From: Phyto melanocephala
Taxonomy: Eukaryota > Arthropoda > Insecta > Diptera > Rhinophoridae
Length of the DNA: 64,000 nucleotides
NCBI GenBank assembly: GCA_941918925.1
Contig: OW799235.1
Coordinates: 37,594,701-37,658,700, forward strand
Reading direction: 5' to 3'
The stretch's first letter is position 1, and the number at the start of each line of letters is the position of its first letter. Below are positions 21,669-33,216 of the stretch, piece by piece. The translations under genes were made by a program, and so were the position numbers. The notes beneath the pieces are model-generated. The model saw nothing but the letters and a program-made list of their open reading frames with translations. It had not been told where the DNA came from and did no database searches.

Positions 21669-23643
21669 ATTTTTATACCCGCCACCAAAAAAATGGTGGG
21701 GGTATATTCATTTTGTCATTCCGTTTGTAACACATCGAAATATCCATTTTAGACCCCATAAAGTATATATATTCTGAATCAGGGTTTGATTTGATAACGA
21801 TCTAGCTATGTCCGTCCGTCTGTCCGCCTGTTGAAAGCACGATAGAGGTCGCACCGAAAAAGCTAGGGGGCTCAAATTTTGCCAGAATCTTTCTTATAGA
21901 CAAGGTTTGTTTGGTATTAAAAATGGGCTAAATCGGAATATTAGGAACAGAGTTATAGCTCGAAAAGCAAGAGTAGGTCGAAAAAACCGTGTCCTTCGAA
22001 CATCGAACAAAATGAAATTGTGTCCAAACGCATTAACGTAGACTCATGAAACTCCGAATATATATTTCCTGAGTAAAAACAATATTTTTCCCCGAAAATT
22101 GTCTAAATTTATGTATTAGGAGAGGAGTTATCCATCAAAATGTACGAAAATTTATACCGCACAGTGTATTTTTCGGTATATTTAAAAACAAAAACGTCAT
22201 AAAAGCAACAAAATTGGATGTACGACTCTGAAATTTTGCACACTTTGCTCTTTGGTGAAGCGCTTTTTTGTAACGGAAAATCAATGTGCCACGCCCACTT
22301 TTACGCCCACCTCCCATATAACGTTTTACCTAAAATTCATATAATTTCTCTATTAATAAAGATTTTGGAATAATAAAGGACTATATTGAAAAACCTTTGT
22401 TGTACTCATTAGCAAAAATAGCTTTGATATGCCTACTTTAACGCCCACTTTTTACGTTATCTACCGGTAATGAAATTTAAAAGCTCATAAAACCGCCAAA
22501 ATAAGAGGTATGATGATAAAATTTGCTACGTATATCCCCCTAGGCAATGTCATTACTGTGGCAACAACTTTGACACGCCTACTATAACGCCCACTATTCA
22601 CGTTATCTACCGTTAATGAAATTTAAAAGCTCATAAAACCGCCAAATCAATGCAATTGCTGTGCCAAAAAGTTTAGGTGACACGCCCACTTTAACGCCTA
22701 TCTCCCATATAACGGTTTATCTTAAATTCATGTAATTTCTCTATTGACAAAGTTTTTGGGAAAATAAAGGATTATATTGAAATATCTAAGTTGTATATAT
22801 TGGCAGAAACTTTATTGACACGCCTTCTTTGACGCCCACTTTCATTGAAAGACTACATTAACAAAAGCATTTTAGTAGACTATCGAAGTTATAAAGGGTG
22901 GTTAAATTTTAAGGACCGATGTTGAATTTAAATAAAACACAAATTATTTAGGAAATTATTATTATTTCTTTTTGTAATGATAATATTTGTATGGTTCAAT
23001 TATGTATTTAACAAAATATCGGCCAAATGGCGCCACTCCTCTATCTGATGCTCCAAATTTTCAATCACAATGCTGATGCTCAATTGTTGGGCATGATGAT
23101 GAGTCGAGGTTGACTGCTCTCTTGCCACACTATCGCAAAAACCAGCAATGGTTCCCATTCAACGAACTAAGAAGGCATTCACAGATTTTCTAACATTTTA
23201 TACAGACCTGTTTTGCAGAAATTTAAATTTTTTTTACAATTCTCCCGATTGTGGACGAGTTTGAACGATTATGTTGATCAAAAGAATTACGAAGTGCACA
23301 AAATGCATTTTGATTTGAACACCCATTTTAAAAAAAATCCTGAATAACTTTAACGCGTTGCTCATTTGCGTATCATTTCACGGATCAAATTGAGTAAGTT
23401 TGAGATTGAGAAATGTCAAGTGAAATGCAGAAAACAAATTTAAAGACTAGGTGTAGTTCACCTTCAACATGGGCCCTTAAAATTTAACTACCATCTGCAA
23501 AGAAAGTGATACATGTTTTATTATAAAGAGATTATTCCATAACGATTAACAAAATAATAAATATGGTGCTTTAAATGTACACAAAATTGGTGGTGGGTAT
23601 AAAAGATTCGGCACAGCCGAATATAGTGCTCTTACTTGTTTTT
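21669..23643 (+). mobile_element. DINE-like family B element, copy 3 (both ends intact)
   Basis: The 5' end 'ttttatacccgccaccaaa' at 21671 and the 3' subterminal 'ttggtggtgggtataaaag' at about 23588-23606 are inverted partners. The 3' hairpin GATTCGGC-aca-GCCGAAT and the tail 'cttacttgttttt' follow. The DINE-type 'tagctatgtccgtccgtctg' tract and the captured mariner remnant (22893-23498, minus strand) are present. Its orientation is opposite to copy 2. Confidence 0.85.
22893..23498 (-). mobile_element. Captured mariner-type remnant in family B copy 3
   Basis: Inverted ends 'agggtggttaaattttaagg' and '...gggcccttaaaatttaacta', with the same two transposase pieces as in the other B copies, read on the minus strand. 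Confidence 0.7.
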
Positions 23644-24866
23644 ATTATTTCCGACACCATCTTTGATTTTGATTTTTTAAATAGTTAATTGTATTCTACT
23701 AGTCAAGCCCTTTCATTTGATTCCAATATAAGGCGGTCAAAGTGGGTACATTTTAATTACTAAATAAATTCATTGGACACAATTTTCTAGTGGCGTACAT
23801 CATAAATTAAAATTTTTTTTAAAGTGTACTAAAGATGTCAGAAATATCTAAGAGTTATTTATTCAGGGTAATTTTTCTATAAGACATATTTTTATAAAAT
23901 CAATATTATTTATTTCGTGTTAATTCATTTAATTATTAATTACTTACTCTTCGAAATATTTGTAGAATTATCCCCTGTATTTTTCATTTTTGCATACACA
24001 TTTCTATTTATGCGCATCAGATGAACCACGTTCTTAGCTGGCCCAAATTTTACAAACCAAAATAGTTTATTTGTTTACAACAATTCTAAAAGATTTTCGT
24101 ATAGAAATATTTATTGTTCGCTTAATTTTTATTCTTATAATTCTGAAATACGTTTTTTGCAGACTTATTGCTAATTATGGCAGTTGCTGGCTCGTGTATT
24201 TATACTATAGTTAAATGAAAAATAAACAAGATTTAAATATAATTTTGTTTTTCTTTTCTACTACTTTGTAAAAATTTGTCGTTTTCTTGTTTTTGTTGCC
24301 ACAAGTCTTTTATAGTAGAAGTATTTTGTTGTAGTCTATTAGTGTTTTTGGTTTTTTCTTGATTTGTTTGCTAAATACCACCATAAATAGGAGCCTACTT
24401 AGCAAATTTGCAGATTAAGCAATTTTTTTTTCTTCATAAAATGTGTTTGTCATAGTTCCAAACTGTGAACAACTAAGTATGTGTTTAATAGCGTAGTTTA
24501 GACGTAAAGTTTAAAGCGACTCTGCATACTACTAGTGGAATACACAAGAACAATTTTGTTTAAATTTATTAGTAATTAAATATGTACTAATAACATGAAC
24601 AATGTAAGGCAAGTGTCTTATATATTCTTAAAAATTTCTTTAAATGTGTCTTGAATTTTGTTGAAAAATTCTTTTATCTTTTTCTCTTCTCATATCTTTT
24701 TTGGTCATTAAAAATAAAGTTTTAGTGATAAAAATATTTTATAAATAACAAAAGCAGGCCAAATGAAAGTTATCTTTGCTTATTTAAGTACGCCAAAAGA
24801 AAAAAATATTGAGGAGTGCTATTATATTAATAGTCTCGAAATTTTATTAAAATCGATTCGAATATA
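23644..24866. other. Old repeat trace then AT-rich sequence
   Basis: 23650-23830 shares phrases with 2586-2900 ('gtcaagccctttcatttgat', 'ggcgtacatc'). The rest is AT-rich with no supported gene. Confidence 0.4.
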
Positions 24867-25683
24867 AAACAAGTAAGAGTGCTATATTCGGCCGTGCCGA
24901 ATCTTATATACCCTTCACAACGTGTAGTCATGCAATAACAGTAGTTTGTATCACCATTCATCTCATATGAAATACGTACATACATATAAAAAACATACAT
25001 ATATCAAATCATCCCATTGTAAAATTATAAATTTACGTTTGTATGTTAAAAAAATAAAAAAAAAATAAAAAAAAATTAAAAAAAAATTAAAAAAAAATTA
25101 AAAAAAAAAATTTAAAAAACATTTTTTTTAAATAATTAAAATATATATAATAAATATAAAACAAAAAAAACTTAAAAAAAAAAATAAAAAAAAATTAATA
25201 ATAAAAATATAAATAATATATTAAATAAAAATTAAAAAATTAATAAAAAAAAATTAAAAAAAATTTTTTTTGGCTCTGCTGGGATTCGATGCCACGTTTT
25301 CTCTAACTAGTATACACGTTTGTATGTATGTATTTTGTTGTTGTAATGTTGTTTTTGTGAAAAAAATCGAGGTGGTCGTGGGTTTTTGCTCATATCTCAG
25401 TTGTTTATGTACCGATGTTTCTGATTTTCAATACCGATCTACTCCCGAATATTTCTAATATTTTAATACCTTACCCGGGTCCGAGCGATGTCAAGGGGCT
25501 TCAAAAAGTTGATTTCAACATATACACGGACAGACTGAAAGACTGACAGAGCTTAATCGACTCTCCTATTCATAAGCTTTCAGAAAATATATACTTTATG
25601 GGGTCGGAAATGAAAATTGTAGAAATTTCACACGGAATAACAAACCTATATATACCCTATTTCACTGTGTGAAGGGTATAATA
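24867..25683 (-). mobile_element. DINE-like family A element, copy with intact ends
   Basis: The 3' end: 'acaagtaagagtgctatatt', hairpin ATTCGGC-cgt-GCCGAAT, 'tatacccttcac'. The 5' end: 'gtgtgaagggtata' at about 25668-25681. The core (25030-25265) is a long poly-A/T low-complexity stretch. A tRNA A-box-like 'tggctctgctgg' follows it, then 'gaggtggtcgtggg' and 'tactttatggggtcgga'. Confidence 0.85.
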
Positions 25684-26798
25684 ATAATTCTAATTATTTT
25701 TATGACTGTTGTTACTGTGTTTTTATAAATGGAATTATGCAATTTTTTGTATTCAAGGAAAATGGTTTAAAACTATTCGTATTTTTTCCAATAAAATTAA
25801 TGTTAAAATCATTTAACATTAAACATACTTGGTGAAATCACAAGGTGTCATCAGTGTCGAGTTATCATAATGGCATAATTTTTTTTATTAGACTATTATG
25901 TTATTTTGGCGGCATTTTTTTTAAATCTTTTGTTTATTTTTCATGCCCTTAGATTAAATAAACATGCTAAACTTAAGAATGGAATTAAGAGCCCGAATGC
26001 TAGATCTTTCCTAAATTTTTAAAGTTGCAGATTAATGCCAACCAGCTGTAGTTGACTGACAAACTTTTATTTCGATACACTAGGTCCCTTATCTCGGAGA
26101 AAGTAACATATGTTGTTTTTTTGGAGATTTGTAAAGTGTAAACAACACGATTTCCAGTTGTTTTTTTTAGAAATTTCCATTTATGCTTTAGAGATATCCA
26201 AATGCAATATATTTTTAAGAATTTTCTAATTTTTTTTTTTTTTTTTTTAATTTGTTTATTAATTTGCCAAACAGAAAATTTAACTAAACTAAAATAAACA
26301 ATAGTTAATAATTATAAATATTTACAAATACACAGTCCCTTTTCAGAGCTCTCAAGTATAGTATATGTACAATAATTTCAAGTTTTAAATAGATTTTTTT
26401 TTTCTTCAAATGAAGAATATATTTAATATTCTGTAATGAAAAATTTTCTTAAAAACATTACTTTAATATTTTATTAAAAAAAGGGTCAATAGAAGTAAAA
26501 ACAAGGAAGTGAAAGAATTTTCTAATTGAGTTTCAGAAATATCTATTTTTATTTTAAAAATGTCTAATTGTATTTAAAAATTTCTGTTTGTATTTCAAAT
26601 TTTTCCAATTGCTTCAAATTACTTATACTTCAGAATTTTATAATTGTATTTAGAAATTTTCAATTGCGTTTCACAAATTTATAATTGTATATGGCATTTT
26701 TTCAAAGACGGTTTTTCATGCTCCGTCCCAAGCTTGTTTTCAGAATGAGGCAAATAACGTCAAGTAACAACATATGTTAGAGTTATAAAAGATTTACT
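25684..26798. other. AT-rich sequence with a long poly-T run
   Basis: A T-run of about 20 lies near 26229. No gene or element end is supported. Confidence 0.45.
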
Positions 26799-26910
26799 GC
26801 CGTATTCATATAAAATATTTTAGGTTTATTGAATGCTTATTTGACAAATTTCTATGCAACATCTGTCAAATAAGCTTTTAATAAACCTAAAATATTTTTT
26901 ATGAATACAA
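26799..26910. mobile_element. Hairpin MITE, copy 1 (diverged)
   Basis: Almost entirely palindromic: 'gccgtattcata' and 'aaaatattttaggtttatt' at the left are mirrored by 'aataaacctaaaatatttt' and 'tatgaatac' at the right, around an inner 'tatttgacaaat..atctgtcaaata'. It matches 47031-47147. The right terminal bases have decayed. Confidence 0.75.
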
Positions 26911-27059
26911 GAGTTAGTCTTTAACTGTAATAGGTCCCAAATATTAAAGTAACAAAATCTGGTTCTTATGCAAAGTGTATTGAACGTACCATTTCAATCC
27001 TAGCATAAGATCATTAAAACCAAATAATTTGCACCATGTATACATACAAACATACATAA

Positions 27060-27570
27060 ATGTACACTTCCCTTATGTCAAATGTAGTAAAAGTCATGAC
27101 GGATAAGCTAGCCAGGATGGGATATGCTTTAGATGTATCCAACGCTAATGCAGTCACAATTCCAGCTCCACTTGACAGTTTGCACGTAATGAACTACCAC
27201 GACAACAGTCCAACCAAGAGTTCTACTTCCATAAGGAGAACCCTGTACTAATGCATCACCACAAAGTGAATTAGAAATAACCAAGAAAGAGTTCCAAGAT
27301 AATGCTTAGTGATCCCCAGGAATCTGTTTTAGGAATACTGGTGTGGAGCATCATGAACAACGACATTGTAACCTTGAAATCTCGATGGAGAAGACATTGA
27401 TCGTTTTACAGATGGCATTGCAGTTACAATTCAATCGAGAAACGTAAAACAATTTGAAATATACTTACTTCCATATTTCAGTGAAAAAGTCAAATGGATA
27501 AAGAGTTGGCTAACATCTATAAATTTAGAAATGGCAGAGCACAAAATTAAGCCTCCCAAAGAAAGTACTA
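27060..27570 (+). pseudogene. Degraded R1-like LINE reverse transcriptase fragment
   Basis: Across several frames, pieces of a reverse transcriptase are recognisable: 'PQESVLGILVWSIMNNDI' (about 27312-27370, compare the usual GVPQGSVLGPLLW), 'FTDGIAVTIQSRNVKQFEIY' (about 27400-27460, at the YADD catalytic site, where two residues are changed) and 'WIKSWLTSINLEMAEHKIK' (about 27497-27555). Reading needs several frameshifts, so it is inactive. The order and motif style (LW.IM.ND, ADDIAV) fit R1-clade elements. The 63-codon frame at 27060-27251 may be its decayed upstream part, but I see no motif in it. Confidence 0.65.
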
Positions 27571-30500
27571 TACCGTTTCGAATATCCCTCTACTTACTTT
27601 GCAAATTTGTTAAATTTTTTTTTGAATTATAGAGAATGAAATAATTTTGAAAAGCTTTTATATTGTTGTCATGTATGTTATACGAATGATTATTTATGCA
27701 TGTATATTTCTATGGCACTATGTTTGTGTGCAAATTGAACATCATTCGAGTACCACGTAACTAATAAAACCATAAAAAACACAATACGTTTTGTAAACAT
27801 TTAAAAGTACATAACTACATTTGTATACAATAGGGAGGTTCCATTTATTCTCTTGTCAATTTACACCAAACTTCCAATTGCAGTCTCGAAAATGCTGTAG
27901 TTTCCTTATGCTTATTTATACTGTGATACCGGATATACATAGAATTTTCCAAACAATATAAATTTTAAAATTTATTATTTAACAAACATCACGAAAGAAT
28001 TAATAATTTCAATGTTACCAAAGTTGTAAAATAAAATTAAAACTTACATTAAATTAAATAACGCAACTGCAAATTGGAATTTAAGATTAAACTAATGAAA
28101 TTAAAATCTAATTAAACTAAATCGGTAAGAGTATTTTAAATTCACAATGGCGTCTGGAACAAAATGACGAATTATATATCATAGCGGAACTTAAATATTT
28201 GTGGTTAATTAATTCAATAATTTATTTCGAGTGGCTGTAACTATTTTATTTATCAATGCGTTTGCCACAAAAAAAAAACATTTATCACTACTTCTAAATT
28301 TTGGAAAAGTACCTACTAAAAGTTTTGCTAAATATATGTTTGATCAATTATCTAGTTAATCAAAAGTTATATACGTAGCAAAGCAAAACCTTTGAAAAAC
28401 TTTAAACTTAATTCAAATGGAATGCTCCTAATGGATGTTTTGTATAGTAACTAATTTCAGTATGTATCTGACAAATTGTGGTCATGCTATAGCATGTAAT
28501 TACACCTTTTTTGCCATGTTCTTATTTATTTTTAGTTTTGTTTTTTTTATTATTATTTTTTATACTTAATACGATATTGTATAAGAACTATGTATGTAGA
28601 AAATACAATCATAAACATATGTATGATATTTATTAATATATTGTAGTTTGTTGTTGTTTTTTAAAAATACAAGCTAAAATAAAAAAAAAAAACGGTTTTC
28701 ATGCTCACGTACATACACTCAAAAATAAAATCATAATTAAAAGCAATAGTTATTTCCCAAAAAATATACTGCTAATAAATGTTACATTTATATATTTAAA
28801 GCTTTGGTAACCTAGTCTTTAGGGCAAAATCGGTCACAAACTACTAAAAATCGAAATGATATTTGCGTAACGATTTTTTACTACGTTCACACACGTGCCT
28901 TTATTGTCAATTTATAATATTTCGCAATTAAAGGCCTTTATTGAGCTCAATTTACCATATTAAAAATAATCTTTAAATTTAGCAATATGTACTTTATTGT
29001 TTGACTTATTGTCCAAAACTCGAAATACAACTCTTGAGAAGTACGTTCAGTGAGAAGAAAATTTTATAGGTGGAATTTCTATGGTCAAACAAATAAATAT
29101 ACAAAAAGTAAGAAAATGAAAAATAGTTGATGAAAATTTAAAAAAAAAAATGTTTAAACAAATTCAAATACATACATATAATATATTTATGAACAGGAAA
29201 AATAAACTGAAGAGAGGGCATTATTTGATTTGGTATTAATACATCTTATCAAATGCTAATGGAGTAAAATAAATTGAGTATGTATAAACACTTATTTTAA
29301 TTGCTCAATCAACACTAAATTGAAACAAATCAAAATATCTGTCCGAACAGGGTATTATGCATATCTAGGAAGTTGGGTACCAATAAATGATTTGTATTTA
29401 ATTTGAACTAAGTATGAAATATTAATTAGCTTTAAACAACATCTAATATTCTGAACTCTTATGCATATTGACATTTCCATAAATAAGTCAACCACGACTG
29501 TAAAAATAAAAACTCTTGAAAGTTTTTCAATATAAGTTTATTGATAAAAAAACATTCAAATTTTACTATGCGCAGGTATTAAGAGCTTATTAAATTATTT
29601 TAAGAGCAATTTATTATTGCTCTTATTGAGTTTAATCTGATTATATCTTTGACTTATTATAAGAACTACAATCAACATTTTTTTTAGCGACTAAATTGTA
29701 GAAATAAATTGCAATTGTAAATATGCTTTAAAATTAAGGTAACAACAACAGTTAACAAAATCCATAAGAAAAAAAGTAAATTTAGAGTTCAAATAGCGGT
29801 ATTTTCTTGATTTCCCTTGGATATTTATTTAATGTCACGTACGTAGTGCAAAAACATTATTTGTCTCCGTCATTCGTATTTTAACAGTCGCAAGAGCACC
29901 TAATTTAGAATTTAAATTTTTTTCTTAACATAATATAAAATTTATTACCTAAGAATACTATTAGAGAAAAATCTGTCACGTACGATATCTCACGAATGAT
30001 ATTAAATTGAATTTATTATAACATCATTTAAAGATTGTTTTCAATTAAGTATGATAGATTTTAAATGAAAGATATTAAGTTTGGTGTAAGAAATAAAAAA
30101 AATAAAAAATACTTCCCAAGATTCCCATATTTTTTTATATTTCCATATATACCTCAAAACCACTTCTGTTTTATGTCACGTACTATATATTCTTATTTTT
30201 CTGGATATTTTAGATAACAATGATTTGAATATAATTATTATTTTTTTTTAATAAAGTAATTTTGTTTCAGTTACTCTTTCTTACCTTTGCAAAAATTACT
30301 CCACTTAAAAGGAGTACAAATAGCACGTACGATTACATTGAAATGCCCATATGGCAACCAATTATGCGATATTCCTCTGCCCGTGTGTGTTTAAAAAACA
30401 ACTTATCAATAACTACTTTGTATTATAGATATACAAATATTGATATTGCAAATAGGTCAATATGAAAATTTATTTTCAATATTGTCTTATAATAAATTTT

Positions 30501-31380
30501 TAATCTTATACATTAATGAGGATATACTTTAAAATTATTAAATAAATCTTCTTGAAATTTGTCTTGAAGAACATGTCAGAAGAATAAATAGCAATTATCC
30601 ATTTTTTGCAATAAAACTTATATTTTTTTCAAATTATTAAAAACAATTCGTTGTGTTTTTTAACTTAAAAAAATTTCTTATAAGTATGTAGAATTGAAAT
30701 AAATAATATTTACAAATTTCTAATTTGACTGAAATCATTTAAAATAAGCTACACTTGGTTAGTATAAAACTTTTTTGAGTGTAAAAATATACGAATATGT
30801 ATAATAATGCTTAAAAGATAACTACAAACATATAGAGATGTATGTACTTACATATGTATATACACATAAATTACATTTTATTTTCATGTTTAGTGTTGCA
30901 AATTGTGCTTTCACAGACATGCTGGCACCGTATGTAAATTATAGGGATGCCAATTCAGAAAGCTGACCCCGAATTTTGCAACTTTTTTACAAAATTCTGC
31001 GAACTACTAACATACATACATATTATCAATATAAAATTAAAGAAGAACTATAGGTAATTTAAAATTATAAAAAATTATAGATGTAGAATTTATTTCAATT
31101 AAAAAGTAATGGTGCTAATAAATAATCAATTGCCAAAAATTAATCTCATTACCGAGTATTTTTGCCGTTACTCAATACCATAAATACGGTGCTTTATACT
31201 TTTAGGAATTTATTTTGTAGTAAAGCCGCTATAGCTTGCTGAAAACTTAATCCTTTGCAATATATGCAAAAATAAAAGGAATTAAAAAAACAATTTTATT
31301 CATAAATTATACCCATAATGGAGTCTACAAAAATTAATTTCTTCTTGCAAAAAATGACAAGTAAAAAAGCTGTTATATAA
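27571..31380. other. Long AT-rich stretch without recognised genes
   Basis: No defended coding frame in about 3.8 kb. 27893-28005 resembles 34823-34920 ('tgctgtagtttcc', 'tttatactgtgata', 'gaattttccaaacaat'), a diverged repeat pair. The octamer 'cacgtac(g/t)' occurs four times in 29836-30330. A 67-codon frame at 30262-30465 follows 'ttttgtttcag', a possible splice acceptor, but no donor or homology supports an exon. Confidence 0.45.
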
Positions 31381-31569
31381 AATCAATACCGATCTGCACC
31401 CGAATATTTCTGATATTTTAATACCTCACGCGGTCCCAGGCGATGTCAGGGGGCTTATTAAAGTTGATTTCAACACACACACGAACAGACGGACAGACGG
31501 ATAGGGCGCAATCAACTCCTCTATTCATAAGCTACATATATACCCTTTCTCACTTTTGTGTGAAGGGTA
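31381..31569 (-). mobile_element. Family A fragment interrupted by a Helitron
   Basis: The 5' part of a family A element: 'aataccgatctgcacccgaa', 'acgaacagacggacagacgg', 'ctcctctattcataagc', 'gtgtgaagggta'. The Helitron 31570-32453 cuts it at 'gggta|t'. Joining 31569 to 32454 restores 'gggtataataa', the normal family A end (compare 25675-25685). Confidence 0.8.
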
Positions 31570-31589
31570 TCTATATATATAAAAGTGAA

Positions 31590-31634
<45 letters not shown>

Positions 31635-32453
31635 GCTATAGACTCCGAAACTGTAAAACCGATCGGACTCAAACTTTGGCAAGTTGTTGTACACATACCA
31701 GGAAGTGTTTATGGGTGGAAAAAAGTGGGCGGGGCCACGCCCATAAAAAATTAGTTATCAGTTTTAGCTACTTGCACTTGACCGATTTTTCTGAAACTTT
31801 GCACACATATCGAGCTGTCATGACTAAAAATTTTTGTGATAAGAAAAGTGGGCGGGGCCACGCCCCTAAAAAAGTTTAAATTTTGAGGTACTTTCACTGG
31901 ACCGATTTTTCTGAAACTTTGCACACATGTTAAGCTGTCATGACTTTATAATTTCGTTATTAAAAAGTGGGCGGGGCCACGCCCACAAAAAATTAGTTAT
32001 CAGTTTTAGCTACTTGCACTGGACCGAATTTTCTGAAACTTTGCACACATATCGAGCTGCCATGACTAAATAATTTCGTGATTAGAAAAGTGGGCAGTGC
32101 CACGCCCATAAAAAACAGGTATCATTTTGAGGTGCTTGCACTGGACCGATTATACTGAAACTTTGCACACATATTGAGCTATTATGACTTTACAATTTGG
32201 TGAAAAGAAAAGTGGACAGGGCCACGCCCATAAAAACAATTATAATTTTGAGGTACTTGCACTGGTCCGATTCTTCTGAAACTTTGCACACATATTGAGC
32301 TATTATGACAATTTCGCGATTAAAAAAGTGGGCAATGCCACGCCCATACAAAAAATGATAATATTTAGGTTTTTGCACTTGATATTCAATTAAAATTCAG
32401 AATGCATTTCAAATTCATTAAGAGGCGTAGCAACGCGCGCCGGGTTTGGCTAG
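31570..32453 (+). mobile_element. Non-autonomous Helitron (family 1), 884 bp
   Basis: Starts TC ('tctatatatataaaagtg') after A and ends CTAG before T, exactly inserted in a family A copy with no target duplication, as Helitrons do. The 3' end carries 'ggcgtagcaacgcgcgccgg' (GGCG...CGCC pairing). A (GT)n run follows the 5' end. The interior has about six diverged copies of a ~120-bp block with 'gtgggcggggccacgccc' and 'gcacacatatcgagctgtca'. Frames seen across the GT run are repeat artefacts. No Rep/helicase. Confidence 0.93.
31594..31632. repeat. (GT)n microsatellite inside a Helitron
   Basis: GT dinucleotide run of about 39 bases near the 5' end of the Helitron, the counterpart of the AC run at 15200-15231. 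Confidence 0.95.
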
Positions 32454-32454
32454 T

Positions 32455-33216
32455 AATAAATAAACGAAAATTTTAAATGCAACAAAATGTACACAGTACA
32501 TTGAAAACTCATACGTGCAAAACTAATGTTCAAACTTTTTTATAATTGAAATAATTTTTATTTTCTACGTAATTACATTACATTCTTAATGTGTGAAAAT
32601 GAGACTTAATTAAGGGATTTCATTCCAATTTGTTAGTTTTATAGTTAATTTTATAAAACAATTTCGCTTTGTACATATATTAAGAAAACCAGTAGTAAAT
32701 CGTACATTTTTTAACACGATTTTGACTAAATTCAGGAATTTATTACTAGAATTTAGAACGTAATTATTTATTCTGAGTACGTATTTTAGTTAAATGTATG
32801 TACATATGTATATACATTCATATAAATTTATATCTAGTTGTTCTGTTATCCCGAAAACTTTGGGAGTCCAGGGTTTCAGATTCTATGATACTGAATCCCA
32901 CTTTTTGCAAAACAAATTCCCGTTTGGCATCTCCAAGAGATACATACACAAATATGTAAGTAAATATACATATGTATATCTGTCATATCAGTATACTTCA
33001 GAGTATACTACAGAGTAGCAGAAATAAAATAAAAAAATTTACACACATGCATATACATAACATGTAAACAACAACCAAAATATAATCTACATAAATACAT
33101 TTCAGCAAAAACTGTATGTGTATAAATTCTTTGTATCGATATTTTTAACTATGAATAATTAGAAATGCTTAAGGTATTAAAAATATATGCATGCACCCAA
33201 AAAAGTTTTGCTGTCC
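32455..33216. other. AT-rich spacer
   Basis: No gene or element end identified. Contains 'acatatgtatata'-type simple sequence. Confidence 0.45.

Noticed and set aside
13577..22317. A 60-codon frame shared almost unchanged by family B copies 1 (13577-13759, plus) and 3 (22135-22317, minus)
   Set aside because: Identity follows from the repeat itself. In copy 2 the frame is broken by small changes, and the composition resembles no protein family.
30262..30465. Possible exon after a 'ttttgtttcag' acceptor
   Set aside because: No donor site, start or recognisable protein similarity, and such acceptor-like strings are common in T-rich DNA.
31443..31879. 103- and 94-codon frames with long Cys-Val runs
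   Set aside because: They read through the (GT)n run and repeat blocks of a Helitron.
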